DNA of 64,000 nucleotides from an uncultured Acidobacteriota bacterium (GCA_902826455.1 CADEEV010000025.1:1-64000); one strand, 5' to 3'; numbered from the stretch's first letter, positions 47,515 through 57,346 are shown. Notes: generated from the letters alone by a model not told the origin. Numbers and translations are program-made.

Positions 47515-49323
47515 ATGAACCACATCCGCAATTTCTGCATCATCGCCCACATCGACCACGGCAAGTCGACGCTCGCCGACCGCCTCATCCAGCGCTGCGG
47601 CGCCGTGGAGGACCGCGAGTTCCGCGACCAGATCCTCGACTCCATGGACCTGGAGCGCGAGCGGGGCATCACGATCAAGGCGAACACCGTCACGCTGCCC
47701 TACACCGCGAGGGACGGGAAGACCTACGAGCTCAACCTGATCGACACGCCGGGCCACGTGGACTTCTCCCACGAGGTGCGGCGCTCGCTGATGAGCTGCG
47801 AGGGCGCCCTGCTGGTGGTCGACGCCTCCCAGGGCGTCGAGGCGCAGACGGTCGCGAACCTGTACCTCGCCATGGAGTTCGGCCTCACCGTCGTGCCCGT
47901 CATCAACAAGATCGACCTGCCGTCCGCCGAGATCGACCGGGTGATGGAGGAGATCGACCGCGACCTGGGCCTCGACCCGTTCGAGTCGATCCAGGTCTCG
48001 GCCAAGATGGGCACGGGCATCGACGACCTGCTCGAGGCGATCGTCACGAAGCTGCCGCCCCCCAAGGGCGACCCGGAGGCGCCGCTCAAGGCGCTGCTGT
48101 TCGACGCCCAGTACGACTCCTACCGCGGCGCCGTGCTCCTGGTGCGGCTCTTCGACGGCACGCTCAAGGTTCCGACCCGCGTGCGGCTGATGCACTCGGA
48201 CGCCGAGCACAAGGTCGAGGAGGTCGGCAACCAGACCCTGAAGCGCGTGCCGGTGAAGCAGTTGTCGGCGGGAGAGGTCGGCTACGTGCTCGCCGGCATG
48301 AAGAGCCTCGCGGGCCTGGCCATCGGCGACACCCTCACCGAGGCCGACCGCCCCGCGGCGGAGCCGGTTCCGGGCTATCGCGAGGCGAAGCCCGTCGTCT
48401 TCTCGTCGCTCTACCCGATGTCGACCGACGACTACGAGGAGCTGACCAAGGCCCTCGAGAAGCTGAAGCTCAACGACGCGTCGCTCATCTACGAGAAGGA
48501 CAGCTCCGCGGCCCTGGGCTTCGGCTTCCGCTGCGGGTTCCTGGGCCTGCTGCACCTCGACGTGGTGCAGGCGCGCCTCGAGCGCGAATACGACTTGTCG
48601 CTGATCCTCTCGGCGCCCTCGGTGCGCTACCGGATCGTGCTGAACGACGACAGGGAAGTCTGGATCGACAACCCGAGCTTCTATCCCGACCCCGCCTCCA
48701 TCAAGGAGGCCTACGAGCCGTACATCAAGGCCGCGATCATGACGCCCGAGCGCTACCTCGGCGCGGTCATGGAGCTGTGCCGCGAGCGCCGCGGCGTCGA
48801 GACCACGTACACCTTCCTGGCCGCGGGGCGCATGGAGGTCACGAGCCAGCTGCCGCTGGCCGAGGTGCTGTTCGACTTCTACGACCGCCTGAAGTCGATC
48901 ACCCAGGGCTACGGCTCCTTCGACTACGAGATGCTCGACTACCGGCTCGGCGACATGGTGAAGGTCGACATCCTCGTGAACGGCGAGAAGGTCGACGCCC
49001 TCTCGCAGCTCGTGCACCGCGAGTTCTCGCGGCCGCGGGCGCTGCGCTACTGCGAGCGCCTCGCCAAGAAGATCCCGCGCCAGCAGTTCAAGATCGCGAT
49101 CCAGGGCGCGATCGGCGGCCAGATCATCGCGCGCTCGACCATCAACCCCTTCCGCAAGGACGTGACGGCGAAGTGCTACGGCGGCGACATCAGCCGCAAG
49201 CGCAAGCTGCTCGAGAAGCAGAAGGAAGGCAAGAAGAAGATGAAGATGGTGGGGAACGTCGAGATCCCCCAGTCCGCCTTCGTGTCGGTGCTGAAGACGG
49301 AGGACGACAACGACGACGAGTAG
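47515..49323 (+). CDS. lepA: Elongation factor 4 (LepA)
   Basis: 602 aa. Ribosome-associated GTPase linked to translation under stress and to ribosome assembly. G1 AHIDHGKST, G3 DTPGHVDF, G4 NKID, then domain II, the EF-G-like domains and the LepA-specific C-terminal domain (GGQIIARSTINPFRKDVTAKCYGGDISRKRKLLEKQ split here for length). A housekeeping gene useful for phylogenetic placement. Followed at once by hemW, a common pairing. Confidence 0.97.
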   Translation: MNHIRNFCIIAHIDHGKSTLADRLIQRCGAVEDREFRDQILDSMDLERERGITIKANTVTLPYTARDGKTYELNLIDTPGHVDFSHEVRRSLMSCEGALLVVDASQGVEAQTVANLYLAMEFGLTVVPVINKIDLPSAEIDRVMEEIDRDLGLDPFESIQVSAKMGTGIDDLLEAIVTKLPPPKGDPEAPLKALLFDAQYDSYRGAVLLVRLFDGTLKVPTRVRLMHSDAEHKVEEVGNQTLKRVPVKQLSAGEVGYVLAGMKSLAGLAIGDTLTEADRPAAEPVPGYREAKPVVFSSLYPMSTDDYEELTKALEKLKLNDASLIYEKDSSAALGFGFRCGFLGLLHLDVVQARLEREYDLSLILSAPSVRYRIVLNDDREVWIDNPSFYPDPASIKEAYEPYIKAAIMTPERYLGAVMELCRERRGVETTYTFLAAGRMEVTSQLPLAEVLFDFYDRLKSITQGYGSFDYEMLDYRLGDMVKVDILVNGEKVDALSQLVHREFSRPRALRYCERLAKKIPRQQFKIAIQGAIGGQIIARSTINPFRKDVTAKCYGGDISRKRKLLEKQKEGKKKMKMVGNVEIPQSAFVSVLKTEDDNDDE

Positions 49324-49330
49324 GCCCGGG

Positions 49331-50491
49331 CTGTATCTCCACATCCCGTTCTGCTCGTCGATCTGCCCGTACTGCGACTTCTCGGTGATGGAGGCGGCAT
49401 CGCCGGTCCGGCGGCGCTTCACCTCGCGGCTGATCGCGGAGGTCGCGCTCGCGGCCCCCGGGTGGCAGGACCCGCACCCGTTCGACACCGTCTACTTCGG
49501 CGGCGGGACGCCGTCGCAGCTTCCCGCGGGCGAGCTCGCCCGTATCCTCGACGCCTGCCGCAGCCATCTCGCCTTCGCCACGCCCGCGCCGTGGGTCTTC
49601 CTCGAGGCCAACCCCGAGGACGTCACGCCGGAGGCGTGCGCCGCCTGGCGCGCCCTCGGCGTCCGCACGCTGTCCCTCGGCGTGCAGTCGTTCTCGGACG
49701 AGGCCTTGCGTTTCCTCGGCCGCCGTCACGACGGCCCGCAGGCGCAGGCCGCGGTGCGGACGGCCCTGGCCGCCGGCTTCGACACGGTCTCGGTCGATCT
49801 CATCTTCGGCCTGCGGGGACAGACGGCCGAGGACTGGCAACGCGACCTGGCCGCGGCCGTCGTCCTCGAGCCCCAGCACGTCTCGTGCTATCAGCTCACG
49901 ATCCACGAGCGCACCCGCTTCGGCGTCCTCGCGAAGCAGGGCCAGCTCTCGGAGATGCCCGAGGAGCAGCAGGCGGCGCTCTTCGACCTCACGCACCGTT
50001 TTCTCGCGGACGCGGGCTGGCCCGCCTACGAGGTCTCCAACTTCGCGCGGGGCGAGGCGCACCAGTCGCGGCACAACCGCAAGTACTGGGACCACACGCC
50101 GTACCTCGGCCTCGGGCCGTCGGCGCACTCGCTCGCGGCGCCCGACGCGGGGGCGACCGCCCGCCGCTGGTGGAACGAACGTGCGACGCCGAAGTGGGAG
50201 GCGCGGCTGGCATCGGGCGAGCGACCGGTCGAGGCCGAGGAGCGGCTCGGGCCGAAGGAGCTGGCCGAGGAAGCGCTGCTCCTCGGCCTGCGCACGACCG
50301 CCGGCATCGACCTCGCCTCCTGGCAGCGACGCTTCCGCGCCGACCTGCTGGCCACGAACGCGACGCTCGTGTCGCGTCTCGTGGACGAGGGCCGGATCGT
50401 CGTGACCCGGCAACGCCTCGTGCCGACGCTCGCAGGCCTCGCCGTCGCCGACGGCCTGGCCGCGGCGTTCGACCTGCCGGCCTCGGTGTAG
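49331..50491 (+). CDS. hemW: HemW-like radical SAM haem chaperone
   Basis: About 386 aa. The radical SAM motif is C8-x3-C12-x2-C15 followed by D-F (CSSICPYCDF), the HemW type rather than HemN, which has a further Cys. GGGTPSQLP and a C-terminal HemN-like domain follow. HemW is thought to carry haem for insertion into respiratory proteins. The family start (xxGLYLHIPFC) has no ATG, GTG or TTG in frame between the upstream in-frame stop at 49292 and the Cys motif; CTG at 49331, 7 nt after the lepA stop, is the only near-cognate candidate. Starting at 49385 would remove the cluster. Confidence 0.88.
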   Translation: MYLHIPFCSSICPYCDFSVMEAASPVRRRFTSRLIAEVALAAPGWQDPHPFDTVYFGGGTPSQLPAGELARILDACRSHLAFATPAPWVFLEANPEDVTPEACAAWRALGVRTLSLGVQSFSDEALRFLGRRHDGPQAQAAVRTALAAGFDTVSVDLIFGLRGQTAEDWQRDLAAAVVLEPQHVSCYQLTIHERTRFGVLAKQGQLSEMPEEQQAALFDLTHRFLADAGWPAYEVSNFARGEAHQSRHNRKYWDHTPYLGLGPSAHSLAAPDAGATARRWWNERATPKWEARLASGERPVEAEERLGPKELAEEALLLGLRTTAGIDLASWQRRFRADLLATNATLVSRLVDEGRIVVTRQRLVPTLAGLAVADGLAAAFDLPASV

Positions 50492-50494
50492 AGT
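50489..50494 (+). promoter_or_regulatory. Candidate -10 (TAGAGT) of the MFS gene
   Basis: TAGAGT overlaps the hemW stop and ends 7 nt before the ATG at 50502. Leaderless-type. Confidence 0.4.
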
Positions 50495-50501
50495 GCGCGC
50501 G

Positions 50502-51740
50502 ATGAACGAGACCGGGACGGCGCGGACACCCTACCTCCTGTGCGCCGTCGTGGGCCTCGGCGGACTCTTCTTCGGCGTCACCGGGCCGCTCCTCAGCAAC
50601 TTCATCCCGCCGATGGTGCGGCAGGTGGTAGGGGAGGAGCGCACGCTCATCGGCCTGGTGCTGGCGCTCGACAACGTCATCATGTTCCTGCTCGTGCCGT
50701 GGTCGGGGGGCTTGTCCGACCGCCTGCGCACCCGCGGAACCGGCCGGCTGCCGCTCGTCCTCTCCGGCCTCGTGCTGGCCGCGGTCGGCATGGCCGTGCT
50801 TCCGTCGTCTCCGGCCCTCGGCCTCGCGGGGTTGATCGGCGCGATGGTCGTCCTCTACTCCGGCATGAACATCATGCGCGCCCCGTTCCAGGCCCTGGTG
50901 GCCGACCTGGTGCCCTCGCGCTTCCGCTCCTTGGGCACCGCCTCCGTGACCTTCCAGATGTGCGTCGGCGCGATCGTGTTCCTGATGCTCGGCCTCAAGC
51001 TCGGGATGCGGCCGGCGTTCCTGATCGCGGCAGCCACGGTGCTCGGAATCGCCGTCACGTTCCTGCTCTCCCTGCGCGAGCCCAGGGAGCGTCAGGGCGA
51101 CAATGCCGAGGCGGAGGAGAACACGTTCCGCGCGCTCTTCGGGGCGCTCGGCGCGGCCGTGGGCGGGACCCTGCCGGGGATCCGGGGCATCTTCCTCATG
51201 GCCCTCCTGCTGCAGGTCACGTTCCAGAGCTTCGCGAGCTGGTACGTGCTCCACGGCACGGAGCGCTTCGGCGGCACGCCCGAGGACATGACCCTCGGCT
51301 TCATCGCCTGGGCGGTCGGCGGGGTCATCGGCGCGCTGCCGGCCGGTTTCATCGGCGTGCGCATCGGCCGCCGCAACGCGATCCTCCTCGGCCTCGCCCT
51401 GATGGCCGCGACCTTCGTGGTCGCCGATCGCGTCTCGACCCCGAAGGCGGCCACGATCCTGCTCGCCCTGGCGTCCGTGTTCTGGACCCTGCCGTCGGTG
51501 AACGCCTACCCGCTCTTCATCGAACCCGCGCCGAAGGAGAAGCGGGGGATCCTCGCTGCTCTCTTCGTGCTCTGCCTTGCCCTGGGCGGCGTGGCCGACC
51601 CGCTGAACGGGGCCATCTTCGATCTCCAGGGAAGCTATCGGTCCCTGTTCCTGCTCCTGGCCGTCTACACCGCCTGCGCGTTCGTGGCCGTGTTGTTCGT
51701 CCCCCGCGGCGCCGGGGAAGTGGGCACCGGGACTTCCTGA
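50502..51740 (+). CDS. MFS transporter
   Basis: 412 aa from the ATG at 50502 (GTG at 50493 is possible). About 12 hydrophobic helices; conserved loop after helix two (PWSGGLSDRLRTRGTGR) in the major facilitator style. It resembles the sucrose/glycoside-cation symporter-like MFS branch, but the substrate is unknown. Confidence 0.88.
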   Translation: MNETGTARTPYLLCAVVGLGGLFFGVTGPLLSNFIPPMVRQVVGEERTLIGLVLALDNVIMFLLVPWSGGLSDRLRTRGTGRLPLVLSGLVLAAVGMAVLPSSPALGLAGLIGAMVVLYSGMNIMRAPFQALVADLVPSRFRSLGTASVTFQMCVGAIVFLMLGLKLGMRPAFLIAAATVLGIAVTFLLSLREPRERQGDNAEAEENTFRALFGALGAAVGGTLPGIRGIFLMALLLQVTFQSFASWYVLHGTERFGGTPEDMTLGFIAWAVGGVIGALPAGFIGVRIGRRNAILLGLALMAATFVVADRVSTPKAATILLALASVFWTLPSVNAYPLFIEPAPKEKRGILAALFVLCLALGGVADPLNGAIFDLQGSYRSLFLLLAVYTACAFVAVLFVPRGAGEVGTGTS

Positions 51741-51814
51741 CGACGGCTTTGTCACCTCCGGCCTTCTCGCGACTCCATTCAGTGAGGGGTCGTTTCGGCA
51801 GAAGGGGGAGACAG

Positions 51815-52327
51815 ATGAAGACGGCAAGCCGGATCGGATTCGTGACGGCGGCAGTCACGCTCGCAGCGCTGCTCGGCGCGGGCACTTCACAGGCCGCCGA
51901 GCCCGAGAAGAGCCTCTACGAGCGCCTCGGCGGCGTCTTCGCCGTCGCGGCGGTCGTGGATCACTTCAGCGACGCGGTGGTGGAGAACCCGGTGGTCGGC
52001 AAGAACTCGAAGAACCCGGCCCTGCGCAAGTGGCACACACAGAACCTGGACCGGCTGCCGGGCCTGAAGTTCATGCGCACGCTCTGGGTCTGTGCCGCGG
52101 CGGGAGGGCCGTTCCAGTACACGCCGGTGCGGCCGGGCAAGACCCTGCTCGGACTCGAGAACGCGCACCGGGACCTCCACATCTCGCCTGCGGAGTTCGA
52201 CGAGGTCGCGGCCGAGCTGGGCCGATCCCTCGACTTCGCCAAGGTGCCCGCCCGCGAGAAGGGCGAGGTGCTCGCGGCCTTCGCCGCGCACAAGGGCGAG
52301 GTGACGGCCGGCTACGTGGCTCGCTAG
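51815..52327 (+). CDS. Truncated haemoglobin (group 1) with signal peptide
   Basis: 170 aa, ATG with AGAAGGGGGAG upstream. Residues 1-27 form a signal peptide (cut near SQA/AEP), followed by a 2-on-2 globin: LYERLGGVFAVAAVVDHF, GPFQYT and the proximal-His helix ENAHRDLHISPAEFDEV. Export to the periplasm is unusual, since most truncated globins are cytosolic. It could detoxify NO or peroxide, or bind O2, outside the inner membrane. Confidence 0.9.
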   Translation: MKTASRIGFVTAAVTLAALLGAGTSQAAEPEKSLYERLGGVFAVAAVVDHFSDAVVENPVVGKNSKNPALRKWHTQNLDRLPGLKFMRTLWVCAAAGGPFQYTPVRPGKTLLGLENAHRDLHISPAEFDEVAAELGRSLDFAKVPAREKGEVLAAFAAHKGEVTAGYVAR

Positions 52328-52343
52328 CTAGCGGTCACGAGGA

Positions 52344-52375
52344 CGACGGGCGGCCCCTCCGAGGGCCGCCCGTCG
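52344..52375. terminator. Strong bidirectional hairpin between convergent genes
   Basis: Perfect 13-bp stem CGACGGGCGGCCC / GGGCCGCCCGTCG with a 6-nt loop, between the globin stop and the convergent gene at 52389. There is no T-tract on either side, so it may be a Rho-assisted or mRNA-end-protecting structure. Confidence 0.65.
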
Positions 52376-52388
52376 AGTGCGCGCCGTT

Positions 52389-52892
52389 CTAGAACGAGAT
52401 GTGAAGGGCGATGCCGGGCCGCTGCGGGTAGCGCCGGTTGAAGAGGTAATACCCGTCGTTCACGTAGTCCACGTAGACGTCGTCGTTCTGGTACCAGTTG
52501 GGACCCCAGTACTCGGGATAGGGGTCGACCGAGCTGAACCAGTAGCCGTTGAACTGGAAGCGCGGCGAGCCGTCGACGATCCGGAAGGGCTGCCTGTAGA
52601 CGCGGAAGTAGTGATTGCGGCCGTAGTACGCGCGAAAGTAGGAATCGGTGATGCGGGGGCCGCTGTAGCCTCCGCGCTGCTGCCAGGTGCGATGCTCGGT
52701 CTCCCAGGAGCGCGCGCGATAGCGCTGCCAGGCCTCGCGCTGCTCACGCTCCTGGGCTCGCTGCTGGTCTCGGCTGCGACGCTCCTGCCGGTTCCGCCAC
52801 TGCTTGTGGTCGTTCTTGTCGTCGGCGTGACCGACGGGACTCAGGACCGCGAACGACAAGGCGGCCATGACGATGACTCCAAGACGCTTCAT
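52389..52892 (-). CDS. Secreted basic/aromatic-rich protein of unknown function
   Basis: 167 aa. Signal peptide residues 1-23 (cut after GHA). Then a highly charged Arg/Gln/Glu helical stretch (about 25-70), then a Tyr/Phe/Trp-rich half (SYFRAYYGRNHYFRV, DPYPEYWGPNWY, YVNDGYYLFN). This layout is common in small acidobacterial secreted proteins; no known function. Confidence 0.78.
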   Translation of the reverse strand: MKRLGVIVMAALSFAVLSPVGHADDKNDHKQWRNRQERRSRDQQRAQEREQREAWQRYRARSWETEHRTWQQRGGYSGPRITDSYFRAYYGRNHYFRVYRQPFRIVDGSPRFQFNGYWFSSVDPYPEYWGPNWYQNDDVYVDYVNDGYYLFNRRYPQRPGIALHISF

Positions 52893-52977
52893 AAGATCAC
52901 CTCACGCCATGAGCCCATGCAGGAATGAGGCCAGCGCTTGGCGTCCACCCTCGATGCGGACAGGATAGAAAGGCCTC

Positions 52978-54087
52978 ATGAAGCGAGCATGCCTAGAACG
53001 CTGGCTCCTGGTCGCGGCTGGCATCGGAGTCGGGGCGACCTGTCTGGCGCAGACGCCTCGCCCGCAGCCGCCGACCCGGGATCCGCACACCGCCGGCTTC
53101 GTCGCTGCGCGGGAGCTGCCGGACGGTGCGGTGCCGCCGCCCGACGTGGACGGCAACTTCATCCTCGGGCCCACTCACGCCCCGGCGCCGGAGACGATCC
53201 CGCACGACGGCGTGCCTCGAGGCGCCGTCTCCACGTTCACGATGCGCTCGGCCGACAGCAGGATCTACCCCGGCATCGCGCGTGATGCCGGAACGTTCGG
53301 CACGCCGGATCCCAACGATCCCACGCGCCTGATCGTGACGACCAGCCGTCCGGCGCCGTACACCCGCAACGTCGCGGTCTACGTGCCCAGGCAGTACGTG
53401 GCCGGCACGGCCGCTCCGTTCATCGTCGGCGCCGACGGTCCGGACCCCCTGCTCTTCACGACCCTGGACAACCTGATCGCCCGGAAGCGCGTGCCGGCGA
53501 TGATCGCGATCTCGATCGGCAACGGCGGCGGCGACGCTCAAGGCAGCCAGCGCGGCCTCGAGTACGACACGATGTCCGGTCGCTACGCCGAGTTCGTGGA
53601 GACGGAAGTCCTGCCCGAGGTCGAGAGGCGATACGGCGTGACCCTGACGAAGGACCCGGAAGGCCGCGCGACGATGGGCGGGAGCTCGGGCGGATCCGCG
53701 GCCCTGATCATGGCCTGGTACCGGAACGACCTCTATCGCCGCGTCCTCGCCTACTCGATCACGGCCATCAACCAGCAATGGCCGCACGATCCCGGGCTGC
53801 CCGGCGGTGCCTGGGAATTCCACGAGACCCTCATCCCGAACAGCCCCGTGAAGCCGATCCGCGTCTGGCTCGCCGTGGGCGACCGCGACCTGCTGAACCC
53901 GAACGTGATGCGCGACGAGCGGCACGACTGGGTGCTCGCGAGCGAGAACATGGCGCGCGTGCTGGCCGCGAAGGGTTACCACTACCAGTTCAGCTTCGTG
54001 CGCAACTCGGGTCACACGGACTTCGAGACCAAGCAGCAGACCCTGCCGCAGGCGCTCGAGTACGTGTGGAGTGGCTACCCCCGGTAG
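52978..54087 (+). CDS. Secreted esterase of the enterochelin/feruloyl esterase type
   Basis: 369 aa. Signal peptide (cut after CLA, near residue 24). Alpha/beta-hydrolase domain with nucleophile Ser in GGSSGGSA, an Asp in VGDRDLLNPN and His in NSGHTDFE. The N-terminal part has the IPHDGVPRG and RNVAVYVPRQY strands seen in Fes-like and CE1-like esterases. The natural ester is unknown. No siderophore genes are nearby, which favours a polysaccharide- or plant-derived substrate. Confidence 0.88.
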   Translation: MKRACLERWLLVAAGIGVGATCLAQTPRPQPPTRDPHTAGFVAARELPDGAVPPPDVDGNFILGPTHAPAPETIPHDGVPRGAVSTFTMRSADSRIYPGIARDAGTFGTPDPNDPTRLIVTTSRPAPYTRNVAVYVPRQYVAGTAAPFIVGADGPDPLLFTTLDNLIARKRVPAMIAISIGNGGGDAQGSQRGLEYDTMSGRYAEFVETEVLPEVERRYGVTLTKDPEGRATMGGSSGGSAALIMAWYRNDLYRRVLAYSITAINQQWPHDPGLPGGAWEFHETLIPNSPVKPIRVWLAVGDRDLLNPNVMRDERHDWVLASENMARVLAAKGYHYQFSFVRNSGHTDFETKQQTLPQALEYVWSGYPR

Positions 54088-54106
54088 GCCCGAGCCGATC
54101 GGCGCG

Positions 54107-57100
54107 CTAGGCCGCCGAGCCCTCGAGTCGCTCGAGGGCTCGCGGCTCGAGCGCAGCCCGCTGCGTCCAGCCGCGCCGCGCGAGGAGGTAGTAGACGACC
54201 GGGACCGCGAGCCGCGAGAGCAGGGTCGCCGCCACCTCGCCCGTCATCAGGCTGATGGCGAGACCCTGGAAGATCGGGTCGAAGAGCATCACGAACGAGC
54301 CGACCACGACCGCCGCGGCCGTCAGCAGCATGGGGCGGAAGCGTTCGACGCCCGCCTCCACCACGGCTTCCTCGAGGTCCATCCCGAGAGCCAGCTTCAG
54401 CTCGACGAAGTCCACCAGGATGATCGAGTTGCGCACGATGATCCCCGCCCCGGCGATGAAGCCGATCAGGGACGTGGCGTTGAAGAAGGCGCCGAACAGG
54501 AAGTGACCGGGGAGGATCCCGATCAGCGACAGCGGGATGGGCAGGAGGATCGCGAGCGGCACCCCGAAGGACTTGAACCAGCCGATCACCAGGATCGCGA
54601 TGAGGACGAGCACCGCGGCGAACGCGATGCCGAGGTCGCGGAACAGGTCGTACGTGATCTGCCACTCACCGTCCCACTTCAGGGCCACGCGATCGCTGGT
54701 CCGGGGAGGGGCCGTCGAATAGCGCTCGATGCCCGTGCCGCCCGGGAGCTGTAGCGCCTCGAGCTTCCGGTCGAGCTCGAGGATCGCGTAGACGGGGCTC
54801 TCGCTCGCCCCGGCCAGGTCGCCCATCACGTACACCACGGGTTTCAGGTCCTTCCGCACGAGCGCGGGGAGCTCCGGCACGCGCTCCGCCCGCGCCAGCT
54901 CCCCGACCGAGAGCTGCGCCCCGGTGGCGGCCTCGACGCGGAGGGCGAGACGGCGTTCGGTGCTCGCCCGGTCGGCGGCGGAGAGCCGCACGCGCACGGG
55001 CACCGGCTCGCGCGAGGCAGGATCCTCGATCCGGGCGACGTCGCGCCCGGCGCCCGGTCCGGCGAGGGTCTCGACCGCGGCCGCCGCGGAGATGCCCTTG
55101 AGGCCCGCCTTCTCTCGGTCGATGCTGACGTGCACGCGGGCCCGTTCCGCCTCCATCGAGTCGTGTACGTCCACGATGTCCGCGGTCGTCTCGAACAGGG
55201 CGCGCACCCTCTGTGCCGCCTCCCGGCGCGCCTCCGGGGTCGGGCCATGGATCTCCGCCACCATGGTGTCCATCACGGGCGGACCTGGCGGGACCTCCAC
55301 GACCTTCACGCTCGCGCCCCGGCCCTTCCCGATCGCTGCCAGGACGGGCCGCACGCGCTTGGCGATGTCGTGGCTCTGCTCGCTCCGGTCGTGCTTGGAG
55401 GAGAGGTTGACCTGCAAGTCCGCGAGGTGGGGAGCCCGTCGCAGGAAGTAGTGGCGGGCGAGGCCGTTGAAGTTGAAGGGGGCGGAGGTGCCGGCGTAGA
55501 GCTGCAGGTTCCGGACCTCGGGGACCGAGGCGAGCGAATCCTTCAGGCGCCGCGCCGTCTCGAGCGTGACCTCGAGGGGCGTCCCCTCCGGGTGATCGAC
55601 GAGCACCTGGAACTCGCTCTTGTTGTCGTAGGGCAGCATCTTGACCCTGACCCGCTTCAAGCCCACGAGGGCGAGCGAGCCCGCGAAGAGCGCGAGCACC
55701 ACGGCGAGGAACGCCCAGCGCGCGGAGCGCCGCGCGAGGAGGAGCCTCATCGTCCGGCGGTAGACGCGGGTGGAGAGCCCCTCGCGCCGCTCGACCGGCT
55801 CGGCCGCCGCGTCGCGGCGGAAGATGCGCGCCGCCGCCCAGGGCGTGACGACGAACGCCACGGCCAGGGAGATCAGCATGGCCGCGGAGGCTCCGTTCGG
55901 GATGGGCCTCATGTAGGGCCCCGACAGCCCGCCCACGAAGGCCATGGGCAGGATGGCCGCGATCACGGTGACGGTGGCGAGGACGGTGGGGCTTCCCACC
56001 TCGTCGATCGCCTCGACCGCGACGCGCAGGAAGGGATGTCCCGGCTTCTCGCGATGGTGGCGCTCGATGTTCTCCACGACCACGATCGCGTCGTCGACGA
56101 GGATGCCGATCGAGAAGATGAGCGCGAAGAGGGTGATCCGATTGAGGGTGTAGCCGGCGACGTAGTAGATGAAGACGGTCAGGGCGAGCGTGACCGGCAC
56201 CGCGATGCCGACCACGAGGCCGCTGCGCCAGCCCATGGCGAGGGAGACGAGCATCACGACCGAGAGCGTGGCGAGGAGCAGGTGCTCCACGAGCTCGTTC
56301 GACTTCTCCTGCGCCGTCTCCCCGTAGTTGCGCGTGACCTCGACGCGGACCTCCGCGGGGAGCAGGCCCGGCCGCAACGCCTCCACCTTGCGCAGGACTT
56401 CGGCGGCGAGCGCCGTGGCGTTCGCGCCGGCACGCTTGGAGAGGGCGATCGTGACGGCCGGGTGTTCGCCGCCCGGGATTCCCTCGCCGGACGGCCCCGC
56501 GGCGAAGAAGACGGCGTCCGTCGCTTCGTCCGGACCGTCGATCACGCGGGCCACCTGCGACACGTACACCGGGCGCCCCTGGGAGAGGCCGACGACGACC
56601 GGGCCGACCTCCTCCGAGCTGCGGAAGAGCGAGCCCACCTCGACGCGGATCTCCCGGTTGTCACGCACCGACGACCCCGCGGGCAGGCGGCTGGAGGCCG
56701 CCTGCAGCGCGCCCGTGAGCTGCGTCCACGTGATTCCTGCCGCGGCCATCCGGTCGGGGTCGGGCTCGACTCGCACCACCCGCGGCTGGCCGCCCGTGAG
56801 CTGCGCGCGGCTCGTGTCGGGTACCTCCGAGAGCTCCTGGGCCAGCTCCGCAGCGAGGCCTCGCAGGCGGTCGCTCGACCAGCCCTCGCCCCAAAGCGTG
56901 AGCGTCAGGAACGGCACGTCGTCGATGGTGTGCAGCTCGACGATCGGCGGAAGGGCGTCCCGCGGCATCAGCCAGCCCATCGCGGACTGACGCTCGTAGA
57001 CCTTGACGAGGCTGGCCTCGTTCGACTCGTTCACCCTGAACCGGACGCTGACCATCCCCAACCCGGGGCGGGAGACCGAGTCGACGTGCTCGACGCCGGG

Positions 57101-57346
57101 CACGCCCCAGAGCAGGCGCTCGAGGGGCGCCACGACGCGGCTCTCGACCTCGGCTGGCTCGGCGCCCGGCCACGCCACCCTGACGTCCACCATGGGCACG
57201 CGGATCTGCGGCTCCTCCTCCCGCGGCGTGGCGAGGAGCGCAAAGGCGCCGAGTCCGAGCGCGGCTGCGATCAACAGCGGGGTGAGCTTGCTGTCGATGA
57301 AGAAGCGGGCCACCCTCCCCGCGAATCCGGCGCGCACGCTACTCAC
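54107..57346 (-). CDS. RND efflux pump, inner-membrane transporter
   Basis: 1079 aa, GTG start, overlapping the membrane-fusion gene by 8 bp. AcrB-like layout of two 6-helix halves with large periplasmic loops. The proton-relay Asp pair is conserved (GILVDDAIVVVENI in helix 4). It falls nearer HAE-type drug exporters than metal exporters; no metal-binding CxxxxM motif is seen. Last gene of the four-gene AurF-like/TolC/fusion/RND operon. Confidence 0.94.
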   Translation of the reverse strand: MSSVRAGFAGRVARFFIDSKLTPLLIAAALGLGAFALLATPREEEPQIRVPMVDVRVAWPGAEPAEVESRVVAPLERLLWGVPGVEHVDSVSRPGLGMVSVRFRVNESNEASLVKVYERQSAMGWLMPRDALPPIVELHTIDDVPFLTLTLWGEGWSSDRLRGLAAELAQELSEVPDTSRAQLTGGQPRVVRVEPDPDRMAAAGITWTQLTGALQAASSRLPAGSSVRDNREIRVEVGSLFRSSEEVGPVVVGLSQGRPVYVSQVARVIDGPDEATDAVFFAAGPSGEGIPGGEHPAVTIALSKRAGANATALAAEVLRKVEALRPGLLPAEVRVEVTRNYGETAQEKSNELVEHLLLATLSVVMLVSLAMGWRSGLVVGIAVPVTLALTVFIYYVAGYTLNRITLFALIFSIGILVDDAIVVVENIERHHREKPGHPFLRVAVEAIDEVGSPTVLATVTVIAAILPMAFVGGLSGPYMRPIPNGASAAMLISLAVAFVVTPWAAARIFRRDAAAEPVERREGLSTRVYRRTMRLLLARRSARWAFLAVVLALFAGSLALVGLKRVRVKMLPYDNKSEFQVLVDHPEGTPLEVTLETARRLKDSLASVPEVRNLQLYAGTSAPFNFNGLARHYFLRRAPHLADLQVNLSSKHDRSEQSHDIAKRVRPVLAAIGKGRGASVKVVEVPPGPPVMDTMVAEIHGPTPEARREAAQRVRALFETTADIVDVHDSMEAERARVHVSIDREKAGLKGISAAAAVETLAGPGAGRDVARIEDPASREPVPVRVRLSAADRASTERRLALRVEAATGAQLSVGELARAERVPELPALVRKDLKPVVYVMGDLAGASESPVYAILELDRKLEALQLPGGTGIERYSTAPPRTSDRVALKWDGEWQITYDLFRDLGIAFAAVLVLIAILVIGWFKSFGVPLAILLPIPLSLIGILPGHFLFGAFFNATSLIGFIAGAGIIVRNSIILVDFVELKLALGMDLEEAVVEAGVERFRPMLLTAAAVVVGSFVMLFDPIFQGLAISLMTGEVAATLLSRLAVPVVYYLLARRGWTQRAALEPRALERLEGSAA

